Both the position numbers and the translations under genes were made by a program. Below, piece by piece: positions 1 through 7,907 of a stretch of DNA of 27,371 nucleotides. The notes under the pieces were generated by a model. The model saw only the letters and a program-made list of their open reading frames with translations, ran no database searches and was not told where the DNA came from. The stretch covers positions 1 through 27,371 of the forward strand of contig DAOUCP010000117.1 in assembly GCA_034432155.1 (NCBI GenBank), read 5' to 3'. The stretch is from DAOUCP01 sp034432155 (GTDB lineage: Bacteria > Chloroflexota > Anaerolineae > Epilineales > Epilineaceae). Positions within the stretch are counted from its first letter, which is position 1. Every line of letters begins with the position of its first letter.

Positions 1-516
1 GCAGACGGCGATGTTGACAATGCCGCTGGTGAGCTGGACGTTGCTGAGCTCCCAGGCGCTGCCGTTGTAGCGCACCTCGGCGAAGGCCGTCTCCTGCAAT
101 TCGAAGGGCGGGGGACCAGGCAGGCGCCAGGTAGCGGTAATCGCGAAGCGGGTCACGCTAGCCGGCTGAACATACTGCGGGTTTGGATCGCCCGGCAGCA
201 TGCGGACGTACTCGACTGCCATGGCGGAAGTCTTGGTCGGGTCGTTCGGCCCGCAGCTGGGGTTGGGTGGTTGGTAATCCACCCCGTACACCGAGGCGAT
301 AGGCCCCGGCTGACCCAGGGCAGCGCCGAGCAGCACCAGAGCGAACAAGGAGCGGCCGAAGAGCCGGCAGGCGAGCGAGAAGCCGCCTAGCCGGCGGTGG
401 CTGGGAGATCCGGAGGGAGAGCTACTTCTCTCTCTCTCTCTCTCTCTGCACGGAACCTGCACAGACCTACACAGATGCGGGACATTTGCACCGCCCGTGG
501 GTGAAAGAGGGTTCAT
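1..516 (-). CDS. Secreted protein of unknown function, N-terminal part (runs off the left edge)
   Basis: A reading frame opens at ATG 516 and stays open for 172 codons to base 1, so the C-terminus lies outside the window. The first ~24 residues are polar, then a (CT)10 tract (minus-strand AG) encodes an Arg-Glu alternation, followed by a basic stretch and a hydrophobic core (LFALVLLGAALG) that looks like a signal peptide or anchor. The following mature part is Pro/Gly/Tyr-rich with beta-strand character and two early Cys. I do not recognise a family. A consensus sigma-70 promoter ends 6 nt before the ATG, so the mRNA would be leaderless. GTG 462 is an alternative start, also upstream of the tract; no good start exists between the tract and the hydrophobic core. 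The protein is therefore probably translated through the repeat. Confidence 0.65.
   Translation of the reverse strand, partial: MNPLSPTGGANVPHLCRSVQVPCRERERERSSSPSGSPSHRRLGGFSLACRLFGRSLFALVLLGAALGQPGPIASVYGVDYQPPNPSCGPNDPTKTSAMAVEYVRMLPGDPNPQYVQPASVTRFAITATWRLPGPPPFELQETAFAEVRYNGSAWELSNVQLTSGIVNIAVC
428..447. repeat. (CT)10 dinucleotide microsatellite inside a coding region
   Basis: Ten uninterrupted CT units on the plus strand, read as AG on the minus strand within the 5' part of the edge gene. With ten units the downstream frame is open. With nine units a TAG follows almost at once, and with eleven a TAG follows 13 codons after the altered codon. Length change by slipped-strand mispairing would therefore switch the gene off. 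Confidence 0.9.
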
Positions 517-522
517 GCCATC

Positions 523-551
523 ATTATAACATAGATCACCGGTGCTGTCAA
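523..551 (-). promoter_or_regulatory. Consensus sigma-70-type promoter, probably leaderless
   Basis: On the minus strand TTGACA (551-546) is separated by exactly 17 nt from TATAAT (528-523), a perfect match to the housekeeping consensus. Six nucleotides separate the -10 box from ATG 516, so transcription would start at or within a base or two of the start codon. Confidence 0.85.
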
Positions 552-885
552 TAGCTGGTATCTAGCAGCCGATCGGCGAAGGCGCGCGGTTGGAGGGCGC
601 TCGGGCGATCCCGTGCGGCATGACGAGGTCCTTCCGGGAGTGTGCCATCGAGCAGGCCTAGAACGGGCAGGCGGTGGTGCACCACACAGGCCACATCATC
701 GTGGCACCCGCCCTGACCCAAGGCACCAACGACGAGCAGCAGCGCGTGCCGTCCGCGCGCCCAAGCGGCGGTGATCTGTGGTGGGGGCCATTGACCCTCC
801 GGCGGCGGTCGAATCCGGGTCGCGGACGAATGCCGACCACCGCACGTGCATGTCATGCCTCTTCCCACCGATCCCCGACAGGCTC
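552..885. other. Intergenic stretch with no recognised gene
   Basis: About 330 bases between the promoter of the edge gene and the end of the thioredoxin gene. Short open frames exist on both strands but none has a recognisable domain, a convincing ribosome binding site or an independent start. It may be decayed coding sequence; I cannot name a source. Confidence 0.5.
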
Positions 886-1539
886 CTAGTCGCTGCCTGT
901 CTTGCCGCTCGGCGTTGCCACGACGGCCGCGAGGTGGCGTTCGATAATCTCGGCCTTGAGCTCGCCGAGCTCGACCGCCCGGACGATCCCTTGGCGATCG
1001 ATCCACAGCGTCGTGGGTAGCCCAACCACGCGGTAGGCGCGGTAGACGGCCTTGTCGGGGTCGATCAGCACCCGCAAGCTGAGCTTCCGGCGCTCCAGGT
1101 AGCGGCGCACGTGATCGGGCGACTGGCCGGAACTGACCGCCAGCACTGCCAGGTCGAAGTCGGCGTACTGGGTCTCGGCGGCTGCCACCAGAGGCAGCTG
1201 TCGCGCACACTGGGGACAGAAGGTTGCCCAGAAACTCAGAAGCACCGGCCGGCCACGGAAATCCGAGAGACGCAGCGTCTGCCCGTCAAGGGCTTGCAGT
1301 TCGAAGTCGGGGGCCGGACGTCCGGCGCGGATGTCCGAGAGGACACCGCCTGGTCCGATCTGGGCATAGCCGAAGGAGCCGAGAAGGGCGGCCACCAGGG
1401 TTGCCGAAAGACAGCCGATGATGATCAGGCCCAGCCAAAGCAAGCCGCGGGTGAGGTATCGCACGGCGGCGCCAGGACCGCTGGCCCCGTGATGCCGCGT
1501 CGTGGATCCTGGCTGGGGTGCCGGGGTTTCGGCTGTCAC
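886..1539 (-). CDS. Membrane-anchored TlpA/ResA-type thioredoxin-fold protein
   Basis: A 217-residue protein with a short basic N-terminus, one membrane segment at about residues 33-55, and an exported thioredoxin-fold domain. The domain starts with the AhpC/TSA-like entry motif (PAPDFELQALDG, about 75-86) and has the redox pair C108-P-Q-C111 after FWATF. A VGLPTT motif near residue 177 supplies the cis-proline typical of the fold. Family members reduce disulfides in exported apocytochromes or other envelope proteins, or assist cytochrome c maturation; no cytochrome maturation gene is visible here. The start is GTG 1539, preceded by GGGAGG five bases upstream. A TAGAAT hexamer at 1581-1576 on the minus strand could be its -10 box. 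The specific partner cannot be inferred. Confidence 0.85.
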   Translation of the reverse strand: MTAETPAPQPGSTTRHHGASGPGAAVRYLTRGLLWLGLIIIGCLSATLVAALLGSFGYAQIGPGGVLSDIRAGRPAPDFELQALDGQTLRLSDFRGRPVLLSFWATFCPQCARQLPLVAAAETQYADFDLAVLAVSSGQSPDHVRRYLERRKLSLRVLIDPDKAVYRAYRVVGLPTTLWIDRQGIVRAVELGELKAEIIERHLAAVVATPSGKTGSD

Positions 1540-1647
1540 CAGAGCCTCCCGCTGGTCGAGTGATGTCCCGGGCCAATTCTAGCACGGACCGGCCGCCGAC
1601 CGCGCCGGCGAAGCGGCAACCGCCTCCGGATCGTCCCGGCCTACGGA

Positions 1648-2529
1648 CTAACGCCAGGCCACGGGCAGAGGCACGGCTGCGAGCTGCTCGACGGTACAGC
1701 CGAGGAGCTCTGGCTCATAGTTGGCCAGACGACGGTACATGATCGCCACCGCCTGCAGATTGTTGTCCACGAGAATGAAATTGCGGCCCAGTCGGGCTGC
1801 AGCCTCGCCGGCAGTGCCGCTGCCGGCGAAGAAGTCGAGCACCAGGTCGCCGGGCCGGCTATGCACCTTCACGATGCGCTCCAGCAAGGCCAAAGGCTTC
1901 TGGGTTGCGTAGCCAGTCTTCTCATGCCCCGTCGGACTGACGATGCTGAACCACCATACGTCCGTTGGCGTCTTGCCGCGCTGCGCCTTCTCGGGCCCGA
2001 CGAGCTTGGCGGCCAGATAGGGAACCCGCTCAATGTCATCGTAGTTGAAGGTGTAGCCCCGTGGCTGCTTACTGTACCACAGCAGGTTGTCGTGTTTGGC
2101 CGGCCAGCGTTGCGTCGGGCGGCCGCCGTAGTCGTACGCCCAGATGATTTCGTTCTGGAAGCTGGCGCGGCCGAAGACCTGGTCCAGGATGACCTTGGCG
2201 TAGTGCACCTCGCGGTAGTCCAGGTGCAGCCAGAGGCTGCCGGAAGGTTTGAGGACGCGCCAGGCTTCCATCAGTCGGGGGCGAAGGAAGCCGTGATAGT
2301 CGGCAAAGGCGTCGTCGAAGCTCGACTCGCCAAGCGAGATCGTTCGGTAGCGGCAGCCCTGGAAGCCGAGGCGATCGCCGGTTGCGTCGCGCAGCGTGCG
2401 CAACCGCTGACGACGCTGACGCTGACCGGTGTTGAAGGGCGGATCGATGTAGATGAGATCCACCGAGCTATCGGCCAGCGTGCCGAGAACGGCCAGGTTG
2501 TCGCCGTAGACGATGCGCCGCAGCGCCAT
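1648..2529 (-). CDS. Beta-class DNA methyltransferase (N6-adenine or N4-cytosine), orphan
   Basis: A 293-residue site-specific DNA methyltransferase of the N6_N4_Mtase type. The catalytic motif IV comes first (DPPFNTG, D29-P-P-F32), directly after the SVDLIYI strand, and the SAM-binding motif I (FFAGSGT, about 233-239) comes near the C-terminus; this order defines the beta class. The region between (about 40-220) would contain target recognition. DPPF rather than NPPY or SPPY suggests adenine methylation, but N4-cytosine cannot be excluded. The frame stays open 40 codons further upstream, but that segment is low-complexity Gly/Ala. I choose ATG 2529 because the family core begins right there and a TATAGT box lies 7 nt before it. 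No restriction endonuclease gene is adjacent, so this looks like a solitary methyltransferase. Confidence 0.88.
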   Translation of the reverse strand: MALRRIVYGDNLAVLGTLADSSVDLIYIDPPFNTGQRQRRQRLRTLRDATGDRLGFQGCRYRTISLGESSFDDAFADYHGFLRPRLMEAWRVLKPSGSLWLHLDYREVHYAKVILDQVFGRASFQNEIIWAYDYGGRPTQRWPAKHDNLLWYSKQPRGYTFNYDDIERVPYLAAKLVGPEKAQRGKTPTDVWWFSIVSPTGHEKTGYATQKPLALLERIVKVHSRPGDLVLDFFAGSGTAGEAAARLGRNFILVDNNLQAVAIMYRRLANYEPELLGCTVEQLAAVPLPVAWR

Positions 2530-2536
2530 GCCGCCA

Positions 2537-2542
2537 ACTATA
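2537..2542 (-). promoter_or_regulatory. Candidate -10 box (TATAGT) 7 nt before the methyltransferase start
   Basis: TATAGT reads on the minus strand at 2542-2537. The spacing to ATG 2529 would put the transcription start at the start codon. A 17-nt spacer leads to TTCGCC (2565-2560), a weak -35 match (3 of 6). Confidence 0.45.
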
Positions 2543-2569
2543 CCGCCGCCGACAGCGCTGGCGAAGCCG

Positions 2570-2586
2570 GCCGCCGACTCGGCGGC
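2570..2586. other. Palindrome between the PaaK-like gene and the methyltransferase gene
   Basis: GCCGCC-GACTC-GGCGGC forms a six-pair GC stem with a five-base loop, extendable by a G-U and a C-G pair. It lies in the 174-base gap downstream of the PaaK-like stop and upstream of the methyltransferase. There is no T-run on either side, so it may be a weak terminator, a processing site or an operator. Confidence 0.4.
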
Positions 2587-2703
2587 TGACGTCCGCGGCG
2601 TTGGTCCTGCGCCCCCGCGGCGGCCGGTCGCATGCCCAATGCCCCGCATCGTGCCGCCCGCGCCCCCGTGACAGCATCGGCCAGGAGCGGTCTGCCGGCG
2701 GAA

Positions 2704-4056
2704 TCAGGCGACGGGCGCTCCCCCTCCCATGGGCGGTGTGTCCGCCGAAGGGCCGATCACCGTGGTACTGTATCCCAGCCGCGACACCATGAACTTCACC
2801 TTGCCATTGGGACCCGGTGGGATGTCGTCCACCATTTCGTAGCGGATGCCGATCTCCTGCCCCAGCCGAGCACGCAGCTCGCGCTCCAACGTGGCAATGT
2901 CCCGCGACCCGAAGCTCGCAGCCGGTACGATGCGCACGATGATTTCCTCGACGCGCTCCTGAACGACCTGGCTGAGCCGGATGCCAGGCGAGTACTTGAA
3001 GGCCGCATCCAAGCGCCCCACGTGCCGGCCATCGGGGGTGACGACGATGTCCTCGACGCGACCAACGATGCGTTGGACGGTGCGGTAGCTGCGACCGCAG
3101 GCGCAAGGCTGGTCCGGTCCCAGTTCGGCCAGATCGTCGGTCCGGTAGCGAATCAGCGGCATCGCCCAGTTGTGCAGGTTGGTGGCGACGATGGCCTGGA
3201 GGCTGGGATCCGACGTCGGCAGGAACTCCGTGAAGGCGTACTCCTCGTGCACGTGGTAGGTGCCCTGCTCGCAGGTGCTGATCAAGGTGCCGCGCTCGTT
3301 CTGACCGTAGAAGTCGTAGATCGGGCAGCGCAGCACCTCCTCGAAGAGGGCCCGCTGGTGTTCCAGGAGCGACTCCGCACAGCACAGAATGCGCGGCGGC
3401 CGATATTGGAGGCCCAGCTCGAGCAACCAGCGGCAGAAGAGGTACAGCGCCGAGGGGTACGCCTTGAGGAACGCCGGCCGGAACTGCTGCAGCTTGGCTA
3501 CGTAGGCCGGCATGTGCTCCTTCTTGAAGTTAAAGGACGAAAGGTGCAGGCAGTTGGTGCGCCAATCGTACTGCCACAGGCCATCGCCGCGGGGCAGAAA
3601 GCCGGTCATGTCGGCGTAGCGCTGGCCGAAGCGATAGCCGGTCCAGTTGAGCACCCGCCAGATGGCGGCAAACTGGTGAATGTTCGAGTCGGCATCCAGG
3701 AGAAAGCGTGTCGGGGTGCCGGTCGAGCCACTGGTCTCGGTGGTGTTGGTGCGGCGCCGCGCGGCATCGGTCGAACGCAGCTTGTCATAATGACGGCGGA
3801 CGTCTTCCTTCGTCAGTAGCGGCAGCTCACGGAGGTCGAGGGCGGCTGCCATGTCGGCCAGGCGGGACCGGTACGGCCCGAGCGTCTCGCGATAGAACGG
3901 CACATGGTCGGTGGCGTGCTCCAGCATTCGCGCCAGGCGCTCTCGCAGCCACGCTTCGCGGCGCGGCCGTGTCCAGCGCTCCGTCTGCTGCAACCAGCGG
4001 TGCTGACGCCAGATGGGCCCAGGGTAGAGGATGTAGTCGCGCAGGCGGAAGATCAT
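2704..4056 (-). CDS. PaaK/CapK-like adenylate-forming enzyme (phenylacetate-CoA ligase family)
   Basis: A 450-residue member of the ANL superfamily, in the PaaK/CapK branch often found in capsule and exopolysaccharide clusters. The ATP-binding P-loop is at about 107-116 (ETSGSTGTPT), the aromatic-glycine A5-type motif is YDFYGQNERG in the middle, IRYRTDD follows at about 300, and the C-terminal catalytic lysine region is PNGKVKF (K419). A small C-rich insert (CACGRSYRT) matches the knuckle seen in many PaaK-like enzymes. Such enzymes activate a carboxylic acid as the acyl-adenylate; the acceptor is unknown here. The ATG overlaps the TGA of the upstream asparagine-synthase-like gene (ATGA), so the two are translationally coupled and probably act together. 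Phenylacetate degradation is unlikely because no other paa gene is present. Confidence 0.85.
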   Translation of the reverse strand: MIFRLRDYILYPGPIWRQHRWLQQTERWTRPRREAWLRERLARMLEHATDHVPFYRETLGPYRSRLADMAAALDLRELPLLTKEDVRRHYDKLRSTDAARRRTNTTETSGSTGTPTRFLLDADSNIHQFAAIWRVLNWTGYRFGQRYADMTGFLPRGDGLWQYDWRTNCLHLSSFNFKKEHMPAYVAKLQQFRPAFLKAYPSALYLFCRWLLELGLQYRPPRILCCAESLLEHQRALFEEVLRCPIYDFYGQNERGTLISTCEQGTYHVHEEYAFTEFLPTSDPSLQAIVATNLHNWAMPLIRYRTDDLAELGPDQPCACGRSYRTVQRIVGRVEDIVVTPDGRHVGRLDAAFKYSPGIRLSQVVQERVEEIIVRIVPAASFGSRDIATLERELRARLGQEIGIRYEMVDDIPPGPNGKVKFMVSRLGYSTTVIGPSADTPPMGGGAPVA

Positions 4057-5927
4057 GGCTGTGCCTCCCGGCTCGCCCGAGGGCGATCGGGCTGTGGCGA
4101 ACCGACGGCGGACTCGGGCTCGGTGCCAACGGCGAGCTCGCGTTGACGAACGGCTGCGGGGAGCTGGCCGTCGATGAATAGCCGGTGCCAGTGTAGAAAC
4201 AGGTAGATGTGAAACAGATTCTGCTCGGGAATCTTAAGCCACACCGGATAGCGACCAACTTCCCGGAAGAGGGACGCAATGGCCGACCACTCGAAATACT
4301 GGTCCAACACGTCCCGACCGGCGGCCAGCTCCTGGAAGCACACGTCGCGGAATGGCCCGCGGAAGAGCGTCGTTACCGGGTTGCTCATGCCGAACTTGCG
4401 GCGCTCGATGATTTCGCGGGGCAGACGGCTGGCCATGGCGGCCTTGAGCAGGATCTTCTCGCGCCGTCCGCGGACCTTGAGGCTGGGCGGTAGATTGGCT
4501 ACGTAGTCCACTAGCTCGCGGTCTAGAAACGGACAGCGCGCTTCTACGCCGTGGGCCATGGTCAGCTTGTCGAGGCGCATCACCTGGCTGCGAAGCTGGT
4601 ATCGCAGCTCGTAGCGCAAGAGCCGGTTCATGACGGGCTCGCGTTCCTCGGCCATCATGTGCCGCCACCAGCCGGTCGCATTCGGGGAACGGTAGGGCCG
4701 CTGGGCTGGCGCGTACAGGTGCTGCCGCTCGCGGGTGCCAAGACCATTGAGCCCGCGGATGTACGCCCAGGCGAGCAGCGAAGGCGGCTGGCGCGGCGCC
4801 AGGCTGATGAGGCCGAAGCGCTTGTAGCCGCCGAACAGCTCGTCGGCGCCCTCGCCGCAGAGCACCACCTTCAGCCGCTTGCCGATCGCCTGACCGAGGT
4901 AATAGGTCGGCAGTTCGCTAATCGACAGGGGTTCCTCGAGGTGCCAGAGCACGAGCGGGATCACCGCGGGAAGGGCGTCGGGAGTGACAACGATTTCCTC
5001 GTGGTCGGTGTGGTACTGCTCGGCCACCAGCCGTGCGAAGTGTAGCTCGTTCACCCGGTCGCCGACGTAGACCGAGAACGTCCGCGGCGGTCGCCCGGTC
5101 AGGTGCGCCACCGAGGCACAGACCGCCGAAGAGTCTAGGCCTCCGGAGAGGGCGATGCCCAGTGGCACGTCGCTCATCAGTCGCTTGGCCACCGCGCGGT
5201 CGAAGAGCCGCTGGACTTCAAGGCAGGCTTCGCCGGCCGGCGTAGCGCTGGGCGCCACCGGCGTCCGGTAGAAAGCCTCAATGGTGAAGCTGTGTTCCGA
5301 GAGATCGTAGACCAGCCGCGAACCGGGCGGCAGCATGCGCACCCCATCGAGGAGAGTGCGGTCGCCCGGGATGTGCTTGAGAGCCAGGAGCAGATCGAGC
5401 GCCTCCCGGTCCACCGCCGGCGAGAAGTCAGGCACAAGCAGCAGGCACTTCATCTCGGAGGCGAACCAGAAGCCGGACGGCGTGTCGAGGTAGTACAGCG
5501 GCTTGATGCCCAACCGGTCCCGAGCCAGAAGCAACCTCTGACGGTCCGCGTCGTACAGCGCCAGCGCGAACTTGCCGTCGAGCTGGTCGAGCACCTCGAT
5601 GCCGGTTTGGCGGTAGAGATCCGGAATCACCGCCGCGTCCGAGCCCGAGGTCAGGCAGATGCCAGCGGTTTCCAGGCGCCGTCGATGTTCTACGTGGTTG
5701 TAGATCATGCCGTTGCAGGCCACGACCACCTGGCCGCTGGCATCGGTCAGTGGTTGCTGGCCATGCTCGGGATCGATGATGCTTAGGCGCCGAAAGCCGA
5801 GCGCCAGCTCCGGAGCAAACCAGAACCGCTCCTCATCCGGCCCGCGGTGCGCCAGGCGTCGCGTCATGGCCTGCACCAGTGGCCGCTGCTCGCCCGATTT
5901 CCAAACCACGCCTACCAGGCCGCACAT
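4053..5927 (-). CDS. asnB: AsnB-type glutamine-dependent amidotransferase (asparagine synthase family)
   Basis: A 624-residue, two-domain protein. The N-terminal class II glutamine amidotransferase domain starts with the nucleophile C2 (MCGLVGVVW) and keeps the RLSIID arginine (R47) and the SGSD aspartate (D97). Its NGEIYN motif reads NGMIYN, so the residue matching E. coli AsnB Glu76, which contacts glutamine, is Met74. The C-terminal synthetase domain is canonical: PP-loop SGGLDSS (261-267), CGEGADELFGGY, and VEARCPFLDRELVDY with the downstream RRKFGMSNP segment. The family makes asparagine, or in surface-glycan clusters transfers ammonia to another carboxylate. The gene lies 43 nt after the GT-C gene and overlaps the PaaK-like gene by 4 nt, favouring the glycan-type role; I infer this from context only. 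Confidence 0.88.
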   Translation of the reverse strand: MCGLVGVVWKSGEQRPLVQAMTRRLAHRGPDEERFWFAPELALGFRRLSIIDPEHGQQPLTDASGQVVVACNGMIYNHVEHRRRLETAGICLTSGSDAAVIPDLYRQTGIEVLDQLDGKFALALYDADRQRLLLARDRLGIKPLYYLDTPSGFWFASEMKCLLLVPDFSPAVDREALDLLLALKHIPGDRTLLDGVRMLPPGSRLVYDLSEHSFTIEAFYRTPVAPSATPAGEACLEVQRLFDRAVAKRLMSDVPLGIALSGGLDSSAVCASVAHLTGRPPRTFSVYVGDRVNELHFARLVAEQYHTDHEEIVVTPDALPAVIPLVLWHLEEPLSISELPTYYLGQAIGKRLKVVLCGEGADELFGGYKRFGLISLAPRQPPSLLAWAYIRGLNGLGTRERQHLYAPAQRPYRSPNATGWWRHMMAEEREPVMNRLLRYELRYQLRSQVMRLDKLTMAHGVEARCPFLDRELVDYVANLPPSLKVRGRREKILLKAAMASRLPREIIERRKFGMSNPVTTLFRGPFRDVCFQELAAGRDVLDQYFEWSAIASLFREVGRYPVWLKIPEQNLFHIYLFLHWHRLFIDGQLPAAVRQRELAVGTEPESAVGSPQPDRPRASREAQP

Positions 5928-5970
5928 ACGGGCCTACCTTCCGATGGTTACCAAACGGCAGGCCACGGGC

Positions 5971-7860
5971 TCACCGTCCGCGCGCGCCGGCGGCGGGAGC
6001 GGCTGCCCGGATGGGCACCGGCTGGATGCGCAGAACGTCGCCGATCGGCTCGCCGTTGCGACTGACAGAGAGACGCTTGTCCGGTTGCCCGTCCGGGTAC
6101 CAGCCCACGAGCAACGTACCGGGCCCGGCCGGTGCGTTGGCGGCGACGGTGATGGCGTAGTCCTCCCGGTAGACCGCACCCGGGGGCCAGGCGAAGGTCG
6201 GCAACCGGCCGCCAAGCGGCATGGCATCTTGTCGAGCGATCACTTCGCCGTCCTCGCCCAGCAGGTGAACGAACGCAATATCGACCGGGCGTGGCCTGGT
6301 CGGTTCTTGGACGGTGGTTGGTACCGCTTGCCAGTAGAGGGTCACGACGAGCGGTTCGCCGGCACGGGGTTCCTCGGGCCTAAGCTGGTAGCCGCGCAGC
6401 CGCAGCCGACCGTCGAACAGCACATCGGTCTGCACCGTGTCGGCCCCCAGCTCCGTCTCGGGGACGGGCTGGGGAAGGGCAAAGGCCGGCCGGGCGACAG
6501 CCAGCCAAGACCACACGCCTACTGCGAGCATGCCCGCGGCCAAGCACGCCATGCCGACGGAACGAGCGCGAGCCGGCAGCAGGGCGGCAAGGCCACTCGT
6601 CCAAAGCACCGCAAAAGCAGGCAGGAACGGGTAGAGGTAGCGACCCTGCGCGACCACCAGGCCGAAGGCAAAGGCCAGGCGAAACACCGATGCGTACCCG
6701 ATCAGCCAGGCGCACAGAAGAAGCACCAACGCCCAGCGGGCATCCAAGGGCAGTCGGCGCCAGCTCAGCGCTAAGCGCAGGAGACCGGCGAGAGCCAGCA
6801 AGCTGAGGGCGGCGAACAGGCCATAGACCACCGTGGGCAGACGCACGGTGTTCCAGCCAAAGGAACCCCAGAACGATGCAAACTGCTGTTGCCAGTAGCT
6901 CGCCAGTTCGAGCCGGAGCGGCAGTCGGCGCCCGAGCTCGGGCGCCGCCTCGACGAAGGCGTGCCAGCCGGCTAGATCCCGCAGGCCATAGACGCGACTG
7001 TTGTGCCAGAACCACGGGGCCGTCAAGGCAACCACGGGCGCACCGACCTGCAGCGCCACTCGGGGCGCGATCGCCCAATCGCGCCAACGCCACAGGTGGA
7101 TGAGGGCTGCCAGCGCGGCGACGGCTACTAAGGGGAGAGCGCTCATCTTGGTCAGCACCGCCAGGGCCAGCGCGACACCGAGCCCCACCAAGGCCCGACG
7201 CTGGACACTCCCCAGAGCCAGTCGCACCGCGCCTGCCAGCGCCCAGGAGGCCCACGCCGCCGCCAGTAGCTCGTTGTTGCAGACGCCTGCCAGGAACAGC
7301 ACGCCCGGCAGGCCACCGGCCATCGCCGCCACGGCACACCAGACACATGGCCGATCTGGCCATACCGCGGCTGCCAGGCGGTAGCAGCCGGCGACGAGCA
7401 TCAGCAGCGCGGCCCAAGACACAAGGCGCATGACGTGTACGGCCAGGACTTCCGGCGCTCCGCGATAGGGGAACGGTGGCTCGTGGGCGTGGACGTACAC
7501 GTTGGGAATCAGGCCGCGCTCCAAGTTGTAGCTGAAGTGCGGGTTCTCGATCAACGGTGGCGGACGGTTGGGCAGCCGCGAGCTCAAGACAGCCGCAAGG
7601 AGGTAGTACAGCGGAGGGTGAGCGCCCTGCGAGATGCCGCCGCCACCAGGCGGCGAGAGGAACGGCAGAGTGCGGCGCTCGCGCAAGAAGTACACGTATT
7701 GCAGATGGCTCGGTTCGTCGGGCGCCTCGGCAACGGGAATGCTCAAGTTGTACCCCAAACCGGTCCCCCCGGCGGCCATCAGGATGGCCGCAAGCAGCGG
7801 TCGTTGCCACGGCGATCGGCCGGTAAGCGGGATGCAGAATCGGGCCACGGTGCTGGCCAT
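5971..7860 (-). CDS. GT-C-fold integral membrane glycosyltransferase with C-terminal beta-domain
   Basis: A 629-residue polytopic membrane protein. After a short cytoplasmic N-terminus and a first membrane helix (about 22-40) comes an extracytoplasmic loop with EAPDEPSH (45-52); the Asp-Glu pair in this loop is the usual GT-C catalytic signature. The loop continues to AHPPLYYLLAA, and then about ten hydrophobic helices follow to about residue 475. The last ~150 residues form a soluble domain rich in beta strands (for example LRGYQL, VTLYWQA, LVGWYPDG). GT-C enzymes use polyprenyl-phosphate sugars to glycosylate lipids, glycans or proteins outside the membrane. It sits 47 nt after the upstream small membrane protein and 43 nt before the asnB-like gene, all on the minus strand, so an operon is likely. 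Donor and acceptor are unknown. Confidence 0.82.
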   Translation of the reverse strand: MASTVARFCIPLTGRSPWQRPLLAAILMAAGGTGLGYNLSIPVAEAPDEPSHLQYVYFLRERRTLPFLSPPGGGGISQGAHPPLYYLLAAVLSSRLPNRPPPLIENPHFSYNLERGLIPNVYVHAHEPPFPYRGAPEVLAVHVMRLVSWAALLMLVAGCYRLAAAVWPDRPCVWCAVAAMAGGLPGVLFLAGVCNNELLAAAWASWALAGAVRLALGSVQRRALVGLGVALALAVLTKMSALPLVAVAALAALIHLWRWRDWAIAPRVALQVGAPVVALTAPWFWHNSRVYGLRDLAGWHAFVEAAPELGRRLPLRLELASYWQQQFASFWGSFGWNTVRLPTVVYGLFAALSLLALAGLLRLALSWRRLPLDARWALVLLLCAWLIGYASVFRLAFAFGLVVAQGRYLYPFLPAFAVLWTSGLAALLPARARSVGMACLAAGMLAVGVWSWLAVARPAFALPQPVPETELGADTVQTDVLFDGRLRLRGYQLRPEEPRAGEPLVVTLYWQAVPTTVQEPTRPRPVDIAFVHLLGEDGEVIARQDAMPLGGRLPTFAWPPGAVYREDYAITVAANAPAGPGTLLVGWYPDGQPDKRLSVSRNGEPIGDVLRIQPVPIRAAAPAAGARGR

Positions 7861-7907
7861 TGTACTCGTTCCGTAACGGCTCGTGGCGAAGACGGGCGCC
7901 GCCCCGC

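Noticed and set aside
548..885. Decayed transposase left of the thioredoxin gene
   Set aside because: Minus-strand frames look vaguely gene-like, but no transposase motif or terminal repeat could be identified.
2530..2649. 40-residue N-terminal extension of the methyltransferase
   Set aside because: Low-complexity Gly/Ala sequence with no domain, and the methyltransferase core plus a -10 box place the start at 2529.
2704..4056. Assignment as a phenylacetate degradation enzyme (paaK)
   Set aside because: No other paa gene is nearby and it is translationally coupled to an AsnB-like gene, which fits CapK-like surface polymer clusters better.
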